Source: JBBDMU01 sp040878115
GTDB taxonomy: Bacteria; Bacteroidota; Rhodothermia; Balneolales; Natronogracilivirgulaceae
Direction: 5' to 3'
DNA length: 64,000 nucleotides
NCBI GenBank assembly: GCA_040878115.1
Contig: JBBDMV010000118.1
Span: 1-64,000 of the forward strand
The notes beneath the pieces are model-generated. The model was not told the origin of the DNA and made no database searches. It was given only the letters and a program-made list of their open reading frames with translations. The position numbers were made by a program, and so were the translations under genes. Below are positions 16,064 through 24,608 of the stretch, piece after piece. Positions within the stretch are counted from its first letter, which is position 1. Every line of letters begins with the position of its first letter.

Positions 16064-18139
16064 ATGAGTGTAAAAACTTTAAATAGAACAGCCATGCTGA
16101 TACCATCTGAATCCTCATACAAAGTACGGAGTAAACCCACCGGAAGTTTTGACAAAGATGATCTGGTCGATGTATACAGGACCATGCTGTTATCCCGGAG
16201 GCTTGATGAAAAGATGCTTTCCCTGCTCAAGCAGGGACGTGGTTTTTTTCATATAGGCTGTTCAGGACACGAGGCTGTTCAACTTGCCATTGCAAAGAAC
16301 CTAATACCCGGCAAAGATTGGGGAGCATTGTATTATCGTGACATGGCCTATACTTTAGGGATAGGAATGACTGCTCGTCAAATGCTTTCTGCACATTTAA
16401 GTAAAGTTACCGATACATCCAATGGCCGGCAGATGCCATCTCATTTTAATAGCAAAGAACATAGAATATTTTCGGTTTCAAGTGCTATTGGTGCCCAGTT
16501 TCTACCCGGCCTGGGGGTAGCTCAGGGGGCACAGTACCTTGGAAATGATGAAGTCATTTACATTTCAACAGGTGACGGGGGAACATCCGAAGGCTCGTTT
16601 TTTGAATTGCTGAACTGGGCAACCCGCTGTAAAGCCCCAGCCGTTATTGTAGTACAGGATAATAAGTATGCAATTAGCGTTCCAGTTGATGAACAAACCT
16701 CAAACAAGAGCATTTCAAAGACTGTAAGTGGTTTTGAAAACCTCGAGATCCTTGAAGTTGACGGTACCGATTATTTCAACTCTTTTGCAGCAATGGAAAA
16801 AGCTGTTAAAAGAGCGAGGAACGGTGACGGACCAACTCTTGTACATGCCCATGTTGTCCGTTTATTGCCTCACTCTTCATCCGATGATCAGAGAAAATAT
16901 CGCGACAGTGAAGATCTGGAAAACGACAAGCTTCATGATCCTATCAAGAAGATGGGGGGGCAATTGATTGACGCCGGATTAATCAATCAGACAGAATTGG
17001 ATGCCCTTAGAGATGAGGTCAAGAAGCAGGTTGACGAAGACACTAAGTGGTGCATGGAGCAGGATGACCCTAAACTTGAGGATGCCCTGAAGCATGTTCT
17101 ATATGAAGGTGATCTGGATCTTGAATATGAAAAAAGCGAGCCGTCTGGTGAACCCATCGTACTGGTAGATGGCGTCAACCATGCTATGGCTGAGGAAATG
17201 GAAAAGAATGAAAAGGTTATTGTTTTCGGGGAAGATGTTGGTGGTGGGAAAGGTGGAGTATTTACGGCTACCAGAGGGTTAACAGAAAGGTTTGGGAAAA
17301 GCCGCTGTTATAATACACCTCTGTCTGAAGCATCTATAATTGGCACGGCATGCGGATTGGCTATGCAAGGTTTCAAGCCGGTAGTAGAAATACAATTTGG
17401 TGATTATATATGGCCGGCTATGCAGCAATTGCGAAACCAGGTCCCGACGTTGCGTTACCGTTCCAATAATGAATTCAGTTGCCCAATGGTTATTCGTGTT
17501 CCAATCGGCGGGTATATACACGGTGGATTGTGTCACAGTCAAAATATCGAGTCTATTTTCGGACATATTCCCGGTTTTCAGATTGTGATGCCCAGTAATG
17601 CTGCAGATGCAAAAGGTTTGTTAAAAACAGCCATCCGCGGTGAGGACCCTATATTGTTTTTGGAACATAAAGCACTTTACCGACAAGGCTTTTCACGACG
17701 ACCTGAACCGGATGCTGATTATTATATGGAATTAGGTAAAGCAAAGACTGTCAGGGAAGGAAGCGATGTAACAATAGTGACTTACGGTGCAATGGTACAA
17801 AAAGCACTTGTCGCTGCGAAGAAATTTGCTAAGAACAACAATATCAGCATTGAAATAATTGATCTGCGTTCTCTTTTGCCGCTGGATTCCGAGACTATTC
17901 TTGAATCTGTGAAGAAGACAGGCCGGGTTTTGGTGCTTCATGAAGATCTTGAATTTATAGGACTTGGCGCTGAAATATCAGCCCAAATATCAAGTGAAGT
18001 TTTTGAATATCTTGATGCTCCTGTTAAGAGGGTAGCTGCCAAATTTTCTCCTATAGCTTTCGCTGATCATTATGAGAAATATATGTTACCTTCTGATGAT
18101 GATGTAAATCAGGCTTTAACAGCCCTTATTGAATATTAA
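16064..18139 (+). CDS. Fused 2-oxoacid dehydrogenase E1 alpha/beta (branched-chain type)
   Basis: A 691-residue thiamine-diphosphate enzyme with both E1 subunits in one chain. The alpha part (about 30-345) contains Y-Y-R-D-M-A-Y near residue 90 and the ThDP motif G-D-G-G-T-S-E-G...N-K-Y-A-I-S near 170-205. The beta part (about 365-691) contains V-F-G-E-D-V-G-G-G-K-G-G-V-F, P-L-S-E-A-S-I-I-G and a C-terminal transketolase-like domain. Such fusions are common in Bacteroidota-like bacteria and decarboxylate branched-chain 2-oxoacids to acyl-CoA primers. E2 and E3 genes are not in the window. Branched acyl-CoA would feed iso-branched lipids, which fits the upstream sphingolipid genes. Confidence 0.88.
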   Translation: MSVKTLNRTAMLIPSESSYKVRSKPTGSFDKDDLVDVYRTMLLSRRLDEKMLSLLKQGRGFFHIGCSGHEAVQLAIAKNLIPGKDWGALYYRDMAYTLGIGMTARQMLSAHLSKVTDTSNGRQMPSHFNSKEHRIFSVSSAIGAQFLPGLGVAQGAQYLGNDEVIYISTGDGGTSEGSFFELLNWATRCKAPAVIVVQDNKYAISVPVDEQTSNKSISKTVSGFENLEILEVDGTDYFNSFAAMEKAVKRARNGDGPTLVHAHVVRLLPHSSSDDQRKYRDSEDLENDKLHDPIKKMGGQLIDAGLINQTELDALRDEVKKQVDEDTKWCMEQDDPKLEDALKHVLYEGDLDLEYEKSEPSGEPIVLVDGVNHAMAEEMEKNEKVIVFGEDVGGGKGGVFTATRGLTERFGKSRCYNTPLSEASIIGTACGLAMQGFKPVVEIQFGDYIWPAMQQLRNQVPTLRYRSNNEFSCPMVIRVPIGGYIHGGLCHSQNIESIFGHIPGFQIVMPSNAADAKGLLKTAIRGEDPILFLEHKALYRQGFSRRPEPDADYYMELGKAKTVREGSDVTIVTYGAMVQKALVAAKKFAKNNNISIEIIDLRSLLPLDSETILESVKKTGRVLVLHEDLEFIGLGAEISAQISSEVFEYLDAPVKRVAAKFSPIAFADHYEKYMLPSDDDVNQALTALIEY

Positions 18140-18606
18140 GAGTCTTGATAATCCTCCCTGGATAAATCATCCTGTTTGGGGTGCAATTCGTGATGCGGGG
18201 GCAGTATGTAGAGACGCAAAATCTTGCGTCTCTATCGGATAATTAAACCAGCCATCCCTGAATGAATCGAATATGCATATGGTTTGCATCTGTTATGCAA
18301 ATTATTATAAAGGTATTGAATGAATCATCGGGGTAATTACAACTCCAGGCTGTTATTTACCCCGCAAGGTCAGATTAATTGGTTTTACTCGAGTCAGCTA
18401 TTAGTCTTTTTATTTTAAAAAAAAAGCTATCCTTCAACATCCCCAATGCAAATAGTTTAGGTATTTATAATTAAAATCACTTAAACTTTGATTTAGACCT
18501 GAATTTCACGTTTGTTATATTACTTCTCGTAAATTATTATGATATCATAAATATTTACCAACGACTTTTGTAAGAAACTTAATCCCTTATCTAAATCATT
18601 AAACCC
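18140..18606. other. 467-bp gene-free stretch with palindromes
   Basis: No coding frame of note. It holds an 11-bp REP-like hairpin (18209-18234), an 8-bp inverted repeat CGGGGTAA/TTACCCCG at 18329-18336 and 18357-18364, and an AT-rich right half that presumably carries the promoter of the transglycosylase gene. Confidence 0.7.
18209..18234. repeat. REP-like palindrome
   Basis: TAGAGACGCAA and TTGCGTCTCTA form a perfect 11-bp stem with loop AATC. The GTAGAGACGCAA core resembles dispersed palindromes found in many Bacteroidota and cyanobacterial genomes. With no T-run it is unlikely to be a simple terminator. Confidence 0.65.
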
Positions 18607-20604
18607 ATGGCAAAAAAGCTACACGCTTTAACACTGATTCTGTTTGTTACTCCTTTTTTATTATATGCGCAGGATGATGAATCTGCTTTGAGAATCAAGC
18701 ATATACCAGGGATGCGCTTTGATTCAAATATCTCTGAACAGCCAAGGTATGAGAAGAATAACTATGAGAACAATAACAGGGACAAAAAGGATTTGCCTGT
18801 TCTGAAAGAAAATCCAACTGAAGTCCTTCAGCGCTTTGCTAATATTTATCAAATGCATCTTTTGTCCATTGAAGCTCAGATCAATAATGATGCCGTTATG
18901 GCTGAAAGTTATATTACAGATGCCTTGATGGCTATTCAAAATGCCATGAATGATTACCCTGAAGTTCAGGAAAGCAGAAAGTTTAAAGAGCTTTACCGCA
19001 CAGTGATGACCGAGTACCAGGAATTTTACGGTATTGATGAGCCTGTTGTAGATATTCATGGTGAGATATTTGAAGTGCATCAGGAAATGTTTATGGCCGA
19101 AAATGATTGGTTTGATGGTGATAATATCGTTTTACCCGAGAATCTGACCGTAAAAAAAACAGATGTCTCTTTAATTCGGAACCGTCAGGTTAACAATCAT
19201 ATTGCATATTTGACAGTCCGGCGTCCTGAGATCATGGAAAACTGGCTAAAGCGTTCCGTGAAATATTTTCCGATGATGATAGAAATATTCGAGGATGAAG
19301 GTGTTCCGAACGAATTGGTTCATCTTGCCATGGTTGAAAGCGGCTTGGTCCCCGTAGCACGTTCACATGCCCGGGCTACAGGCATGTGGCAATTTATGCG
19401 TGGCACTGGTGCTGTATACGGACTGGAAGTTAACTGGTGGATTGATGAGCGCCGGGATCCTGAAAAAGCCACTCGTGCTGCGGCTCAGCATTTGCGCGAT
19501 TTAAAAGAATATTGGGACGGAAACTGGCATATGGCATTGGCTAACTACAATGTCAGTGGCCGACGAATGAACAGTTCTGTACGCAGAGCTGGCGGTAAAA
19601 AAAACTATTGGGAGATTTACCCATTCCTGCCTCGTGAAACACGAGGATATGTTCCAGGTTTTATTGCCGCTACACTTATAGCGATGAATCCGGGCGAGTT
19701 TGGATTTGAAGATGAATATGAAAATGAGGCCTATGAATATGAAACAGTCCAGATTACCGGTTCTATAGATTTGAGCTTGTTAGCAGAATGTGCCGGTATC
19801 ACGACACAGGAACTTCAGGAATATAACCCTGAATTGCTGCGATGGGCGACTCCTCCGGGAGGCAATGTTTATCACTTAAAAATACCTGTGGAGACCAAGG
19901 AAAAGTTTTTGGCGAATTTTGAAGAGATTCCGGATGATAAAAAACACAACAATATAGTTATCCACTCGGTTAAGAGGGGCGAAACCCTTGGTTTGATTGC
20001 AAACCGATATGGAACTACAGTAAGAAATATGTATCAGGCGAATGATAATTTATCCAGCACTATTCATCCCGGCCAGGATCTTGTGATACCTGTGCCCGAA
20101 GGCAGTTCTGTTGCTATACGGTCAAACCGACCATCTCATGCCCAAACGGCCAGAACAAGTACAACTTTAAGTCCTTCAACATCGTCATCTAACCAGCCGG
20201 CAAACACTGCTGCGGTTTCTTATACTATAAAATCCGGAGATACGGTCGGGCATATTGCACATTGGTTTGAGACACGGGCCATGCAAGTTAGATCATGGAA
20301 TAACATTAGCAATTCAATTCGGCCTGGTCAGCGTCTTATTATATATGTCCCATCGGGGAAGAAGGATTATTTTGAAAACATGGACGGAATGACGATGCAA
20401 GAAAAACAAACGTTAAGGAATCAAGGTGGATCATCGAATCAGAATGTTGCACTGAATGATTCCGGTCAGTACGTCGTTATACGAAATGACAATCTGCATG
20501 ATCTCGCGATTAAAATGAATACATCTGTCCAGGAGCTTATGCGTCTTAATGGGCTATCATCATCAAGTATTTATGTGGGGCAAACGTTGACAGTGCCAAA
20601 TTAA
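18607..20604 (+). CDS. LysM-containing lytic transglycosylase (MltD-like)
   Basis: A 665-residue exported murein hydrolase. A signal peptide (about residues 1-22, ending L-L-Y-A-Q) is followed by a helical region and then an SLT goose-lysozyme-like domain near residues 215-350. The catalytic Glu lies in M-V-E-S-G-L-V-P-V-A-R-S-H-A-R-A-T-G-M-W-Q. Three LysM repeats follow (about 455-500, 535-580, 620-664), each with G-E/D-T or equivalent and ending in a P-G-Q or V-G-Q turn. It cleaves glycan strands in the periplasm. It begins a plus-strand run with ctpA 21 bp downstream. Confidence 0.9.
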   Translation: MAKKLHALTLILFVTPFLLYAQDDESALRIKHIPGMRFDSNISEQPRYEKNNYENNNRDKKDLPVLKENPTEVLQRFANIYQMHLLSIEAQINNDAVMAESYITDALMAIQNAMNDYPEVQESRKFKELYRTVMTEYQEFYGIDEPVVDIHGEIFEVHQEMFMAENDWFDGDNIVLPENLTVKKTDVSLIRNRQVNNHIAYLTVRRPEIMENWLKRSVKYFPMMIEIFEDEGVPNELVHLAMVESGLVPVARSHARATGMWQFMRGTGAVYGLEVNWWIDERRDPEKATRAAAQHLRDLKEYWDGNWHMALANYNVSGRRMNSSVRRAGGKKNYWEIYPFLPRETRGYVPGFIAATLIAMNPGEFGFEDEYENEAYEYETVQITGSIDLSLLAECAGITTQELQEYNPELLRWATPPGGNVYHLKIPVETKEKFLANFEEIPDDKKHNNIVIHSVKRGETLGLIANRYGTTVRNMYQANDNLSSTIHPGQDLVIPVPEGSSVAIRSNRPSHAQTARTSTTLSPSTSSSNQPANTAAVSYTIKSGDTVGHIAHWFETRAMQVRSWNNISNSIRPGQRLIIYVPSGKKDYFENMDGMTMQEKQTLRNQGGSSNQNVALNDSGQYVVIRNDNLHDLAIKMNTSVQELMRLNGLSSSSIYVGQTLTVPN

Positions 20605-20625
20605 GGTTGGCCAAAACTTCAAGTA

Positions 20626-22263
20626 ATGAAAAGAAATAGAATTTTAGCATTCGTGAGCATACTGGCCATATCAGCGTTCACGTTTGGTTTTGTTTACACG
20701 TCCGATCCATATTTTCTTATCAAAAAAAACTTCACCATTTTCAGTGAGGTTTATGATGAAGTTTCCAAGCGGTACGTTAACGAAGTGGAACCGGAGCAGT
20801 TAATGCGTAATGGTATTAATGCTATGCTAAAGCAACTCGATCCTTATACAGTTATTATTGATGAGGCCGATAGTCAGGAGATGGATATTGTAACTACAGG
20901 GCAATACGCAGGCGTCGGGCTCGAGGTCGGCGCACGTGGGGATAAGCTTGTAGTAATAGCTCCCATTGAAGGCTATTCAGCGGACCGACGCGGCATGAAG
21001 GCCGGTGATGTTATTATTGCCGTAGATGAAACCTCCACCGAAAGCATGACAATGGAAGGTCTCCAGAGCCTGCTTCAAGGAGAATCGGGATCTGAGGTTT
21101 CCATTACTACAACACGCTTTGGTTTGGATGAAGAATTGACTTTTGATCTTACCCGTGAGAGAATTGATGTTAAGAATATCCCTTACTCAGGTTTATTGGA
21201 TAGCGAACAGCGCATCGGATATATTTTAATGCGAAGGTTTGCCCAAAATGCAGCAGAAGAACTCAGACTCGCTGTATTGGAATTGCAGGAAGATGGAGAA
21301 CTTGACGGGATTATTCTCGATTTGCGTAACAACCCCGGAGGCCTTTTGGATGAAGCCGTTTATACAGTGGATAAATTTGTGGAGCCTGGCCATGATGTTG
21401 TAGAAACGAAAGGTCGTATGCCTGAGACCAATTCGGTCTACAAAACTAAGGAGCCGGCTATTTTTGACAAACCATTGGTTGTATTGCAGAATAGCGGCAG
21501 TGCCAGCTCTTCAGAGATTGTTACCGGTGCACTTCAGGATCTTGATAAAGCCGTAATTATTGGGGAACGCAGTTTTGGGAAAGGGTTAGTTCAAATCATC
21601 AGGCCACTTTCTTACAATCTTGCCATAAAAATTACGACTTCAAAATACTATACCCCAAGCGGGCGGTCTATACAGTCGCTTCGTTATGCTTCCGTGGAAG
21701 ACCCTGAAGAGATAGATGTGCCAGATTCTCTTCGTATACCTTTCAGTACACGGTCTGGTCGTACTGTCTATGAAGGAATTGGCATTGAACCGGATATACA
21801 TGTGGAAGACGGTCCGCAAAGTTTGCTCGAAGTTTCTTTACTCCAAAACAGTCACTATTTCTTTTTCGCAAATGAGTATGCTTCCAATAACAAAGAATTT
21901 AATATTGAATCGGTTGATGATGCTTTATTTGACCGTTTTAGAACTTATCTGAATGAGAATGAATTTGATTACAAAACCCGTGCTGAAAGTTACTATTCAA
22001 AGTTTACCGAAAGCCTGGAAAATGAGATTAAGGAAAAAGCTCAGGCACAGCTAACCCGGTTGGAAAAAATTGTAAATGATGAGAAAGAACTGGAGATGGA
22101 GCGGAAATCTGATGCGATCAAGCAGGAGTTATTTCTTGAGCTTTTATCCCGATATGAAGGAGCGTCCGAAAGATTGCAAAAGAGTCTTAAATATGATGAA
22201 GCTGTTCTCCGGGGGGTTGACCTGCTTTCTGCCCCTGAAGAATATTATAGCATTTTAAATTAA
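20626..22263 (+). CDS. C-terminal processing peptidase (S41 family, CtpA)
   Basis: A 545-residue serine protease. An N-terminal hydrophobic segment (about residues 7-24) acts as signal or anchor. A PDZ domain spans about 90-170. The S41 protease core contains D-G-I-I-L-D-L-R-N-N-P-G-G near residue 230, the catalytic Ser in S-G-S-A-S-S-S-E-I near 290, and the catalytic Lys in E-R-S-F-G-K-G-L-V-Q near 320. The C-terminus is a long charged helical region. It probably trims or degrades envelope proteins in the periplasm. It sits between a murein transglycosylase and a PHP protein; Ctp proteases elsewhere control murein hydrolases, so the adjacency is suggestive. Confidence 0.93.
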   Translation: MKRNRILAFVSILAISAFTFGFVYTSDPYFLIKKNFTIFSEVYDEVSKRYVNEVEPEQLMRNGINAMLKQLDPYTVIIDEADSQEMDIVTTGQYAGVGLEVGARGDKLVVIAPIEGYSADRRGMKAGDVIIAVDETSTESMTMEGLQSLLQGESGSEVSITTTRFGLDEELTFDLTRERIDVKNIPYSGLLDSEQRIGYILMRRFAQNAAEELRLAVLELQEDGELDGIILDLRNNPGGLLDEAVYTVDKFVEPGHDVVETKGRMPETNSVYKTKEPAIFDKPLVVLQNSGSASSSEIVTGALQDLDKAVIIGERSFGKGLVQIIRPLSYNLAIKITTSKYYTPSGRSIQSLRYASVEDPEEIDVPDSLRIPFSTRSGRTVYEGIGIEPDIHVEDGPQSLLEVSLLQNSHYFFFANEYASNNKEFNIESVDDALFDRFRTYLNENEFDYKTRAESYYSKFTESLENEIKEKAQAQLTRLEKIVNDEKELEMERKSDAIKQELFLELLSRYEGASERLQKSLKYDEAVLRGVDLLSAPEEYYSILN

Positions 22264-22271
22264 CTGAGCAT

Positions 22272-23114
22272 TTGAGCAAAGCAGATTTACACGTACATAC
22301 CACAGCATCTGATGGTACGCAAACCCCTGAGCAGGTTGTCAAATTGGCCGCAGAAAAAGGTCTTTCTACACTTGCCATTACTGACCATGACACTGTATCT
22401 GGTTACATGGAAGCTCGGGGAGTTGCTAGAGAATTAGGGATCAAGCTAATTCCAGGGATTGAAATCACAAGTGATTATAGAGGTAAAGAATGTCATATTC
22501 TAGCCTATTGTATTGATGTTGATCATCCCAGTTTAGTTAGCATGCTGGCCAATCAGAAAAAAATACGGATTGACCGTGCTCATAAGATGGTGAACAATTT
22601 GAATAAGCTTGGTTTTGATATGGATTTCGATGATGTTTTGGCAGAATCGGGAAGTGATTCTATCAGTCGTGTACATATCGCTGGTGTTCTCGAAAAAAAA
22701 TCTTATGTAGCCAATAAAAAGGAGGCCTTCGATCGTTATCTGGCCAATGATGCTCCGGCTTATCACAAGAGTGAATATGTGCCGGCTGCCGAAGTCATAG
22801 AACTTATAAAAAGTGTAGGGGGGATATCGGTACTTGCACACCCCGGACTTCATTATCTTTATGAAGATTTACGTTTTTTCCTGAAGTCAGGTTTAGATGG
22901 GATAGAATATTTACACCCAAGCCATAACTATGAACTGCAGAAGAAATATATGGATTACGCTAACAATTACGGGCTTCTTTTAACCGGAGGTTCGGATTTT
23001 CACGGTTTCAGGCATTATGATTTTGATAATTTTGGTACCATTTGCATAGATACAGATTTGAGTGAAAAATTGTTAACTTTAGGTGAGCAAAGAAAAGCAC
23101 ACTCCACGAACTAA
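22272..23114 (+). CDS. PHP-domain phosphoesterase (RNase AM/YciV-like)
   Basis: A 280-residue PHP hydrolase starting at a TTG 8 bp after ctpA; the conserved A-D-L-H-V-H-T-T-A-S-D-G begins only three codons later, so no later start is possible. Metal-binding motifs in order are H-V-H, D-H-D-T-V-S near residue 38, the E in G-I-E-I-T near 65, a central His region, H-P-G-L-H near 195, and G-S-D-F-H-G near 240. Members of this branch include the YciV/RNase AM enzymes, which hydrolyse 3',5'-nucleoside bisphosphates and trim RNA 5' ends. PAP hydrolysis is possible but CysQ in this window is the more obvious PAP phosphatase. Confidence 0.87.
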   Translation: MSKADLHVHTTASDGTQTPEQVVKLAAEKGLSTLAITDHDTVSGYMEARGVARELGIKLIPGIEITSDYRGKECHILAYCIDVDHPSLVSMLANQKKIRIDRAHKMVNNLNKLGFDMDFDDVLAESGSDSISRVHIAGVLEKKSYVANKKEAFDRYLANDAPAYHKSEYVPAAEVIELIKSVGGISVLAHPGLHYLYEDLRFFLKSGLDGIEYLHPSHNYELQKKYMDYANNYGLLLTGGSDFHGFRHYDFDNFGTICIDTDLSEKLLTLGEQRKAHSTN

Positions 23115-23125
23115 ATTTAGACTAA

Positions 23126-23596
23126 ATGGGGATCAAGAAAATTCAGGGTTCTTTCAATGTACCGGATGCCAAAATTGGTATTGTGGTTTCACGATGGAAT
23201 TCATTTATTACCGAGAGGCTCCAGGCCGGAGCTGTAGAAACTATGGCACGCCACGGATTGAGTGAAGATAATATTACCGTTGCCTATTGCCCAGGCTCTT
23301 TTGAAATTCCTTTAACAGCACAAAAGTTACTGGAAACAAAAAAGTTCGATGGTATCATTTGCCTTGGGGTTGTAATACGCGGGGCTACACCTCATTTCGA
23401 TTTTGTAGCTGGAGCCGTAACCCAGGGAGTCAATAACTTGAATTCAAAATTTGGGTTACCTATTTCTTTTGGTGTATTGACAACCAATACGATTGATCAG
23501 GCCGTAGAGCGAGCCGGATCAAAATCTGGTAATAAAGGTGAGGAAGCAGCGCTGGCTTTATTGGAAATGATTTCCCTGATAAAGAAAATCAAGTAA
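23126..23596 (+). CDS. ribH: 6,7-dimethyl-8-ribityllumazine synthase
   Basis: A 156-residue riboflavin-pathway enzyme that condenses the ribityl-aminouracil with dihydroxybutanone phosphate to give lumazine. Motifs include V-S-R-W-N-S-F-I near residue 20, P-G-S-F-E-I-P near 55, G-V-V-I-R-G-A-T-P-H-F-D near 80 with the catalytic His, and F-G-V-L-T-T-N near 115. Length is standard for the icosahedral or pentameric family. It starts 11 bp after the PHP gene and is the only riboflavin gene in the window. Confidence 0.96.
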   Translation: MGIKKIQGSFNVPDAKIGIVVSRWNSFITERLQAGAVETMARHGLSEDNITVAYCPGSFEIPLTAQKLLETKKFDGIICLGVVIRGATPHFDFVAGAVTQGVNNLNSKFGLPISFGVLTTNTIDQAVERAGSKSGNKGEEAALALLEMISLIKKIK

Positions 23597-23690
23597 TGTA
23601 CATCGCGTACATAAAAAAATGGGTATTTGCTATAGGTTCTAATTATAGACTGAAGCCTGAATTTAAATCAACAGTGAAAAAAGGTAATCA

Positions 23691-24470
23691 TTGAAAACGC
23701 TTACATTAAACGGTAAAAAACAAACCGACGATGACCAGCGTGTACAGGCGGAGCTGAAGGCTGCCGGATCCATTCCCAGGCATATTGCCATCATTATGGA
23801 TGGGAATGGAAGGTGGGCAAAAAGCAGAGGTAACATGCGCATTTTTGGTCATAAAGCGGGGGTGGACTCCGTAAGGGATACTACCGAAGCTTGTGCACAG
23901 CTTGGTGTAAAGCACCTGACGTTATACGCATTTTCTACGGAAAACTGGTTACGCCCTTCAAACGAAGTCAGTGCACTCATGAACTTGCTAATCCAGTCGT
24001 TACGGAAAGAAACAAAGAAACTCAATGACAATGATATCCGCCTGACATCAATTGGTCAAATCGATCGGTTGCCTAAAAGCTGTCAAAAACAGTTACACGA
24101 AGCGATGGAAATTACCAAAGATAATACGCACATGGAATTGTGCCTTGCCCTTAGTTATTCAGGTCGATGGGATATAACCGAGGCTGTTAAGAAGATAAGC
24201 AAAGAGGCTAAAGAAGGGAGAATTCAGCCGGAAGATATTAACGATGAAACGATTTCCCAACATCTGGCTACTTCGGATATCCCCGATCCTGATTTAATGA
24301 TCCGTACCAGCGGAGAATTCCGTATGAGTAACTTTTTATTATGGCAGTTAGCCTATTCGGAAATATTTATAACCGATATATTTTGGCCTGATTTTCGACG
24401 TGAAGATCTTTATAAGGCCGTTTCAACTTATCAAAAAAGAGAGCGGCGTTTTGGTAAAATCCCGGAATAG
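23691..24470 (+). CDS. uppS: Isoprenyl transferase (undecaprenyl diphosphate synthase)
   Basis: A 259-residue cis-prenyltransferase producing the C55 lipid carrier for peptidoglycan and surface glycans. It shows H-I-A-I-I-M-D-G-N-G-R-W-A near residue 32, then T-L-Y-A-F-S-T-E-N-W, and the C-terminal D-L-M-I-R-T-S-G-E-F-R-M-S-N-F-L-L-W-Q near 200. The start is a TTG at 23691, chosen for the AAGGT element 5 bp upstream. About 25 residues precede the conserved core, slightly more than usual. It lies directly upstream of bamA, the common uppS-bamA order of this phylum. uppP at 45472 supplies the matching phosphatase. Confidence 0.95.
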   Translation: MKTLTLNGKKQTDDDQRVQAELKAAGSIPRHIAIIMDGNGRWAKSRGNMRIFGHKAGVDSVRDTTEACAQLGVKHLTLYAFSTENWLRPSNEVSALMNLLIQSLRKETKKLNDNDIRLTSIGQIDRLPKSCQKQLHEAMEITKDNTHMELCLALSYSGRWDITEAVKKISKEAKEGRIQPEDINDETISQHLATSDIPDPDLMIRTSGEFRMSNFLLWQLAYSEIFITDIFWPDFRREDLYKAVSTYQKRERRFGKIPE

Positions 24471-24608
24471 TTTGACAATCATCGTTGAACGATTACCGTT
24501 TGCTTTCGTGAATTCATTCTTTCATAAGGATTATCCAATATCTTGCGCACTTTCTCCGTTCACAAATCCAGAACAGAAATCATAAATAAAGGTAGCATTA
24601 TTCCCCAC

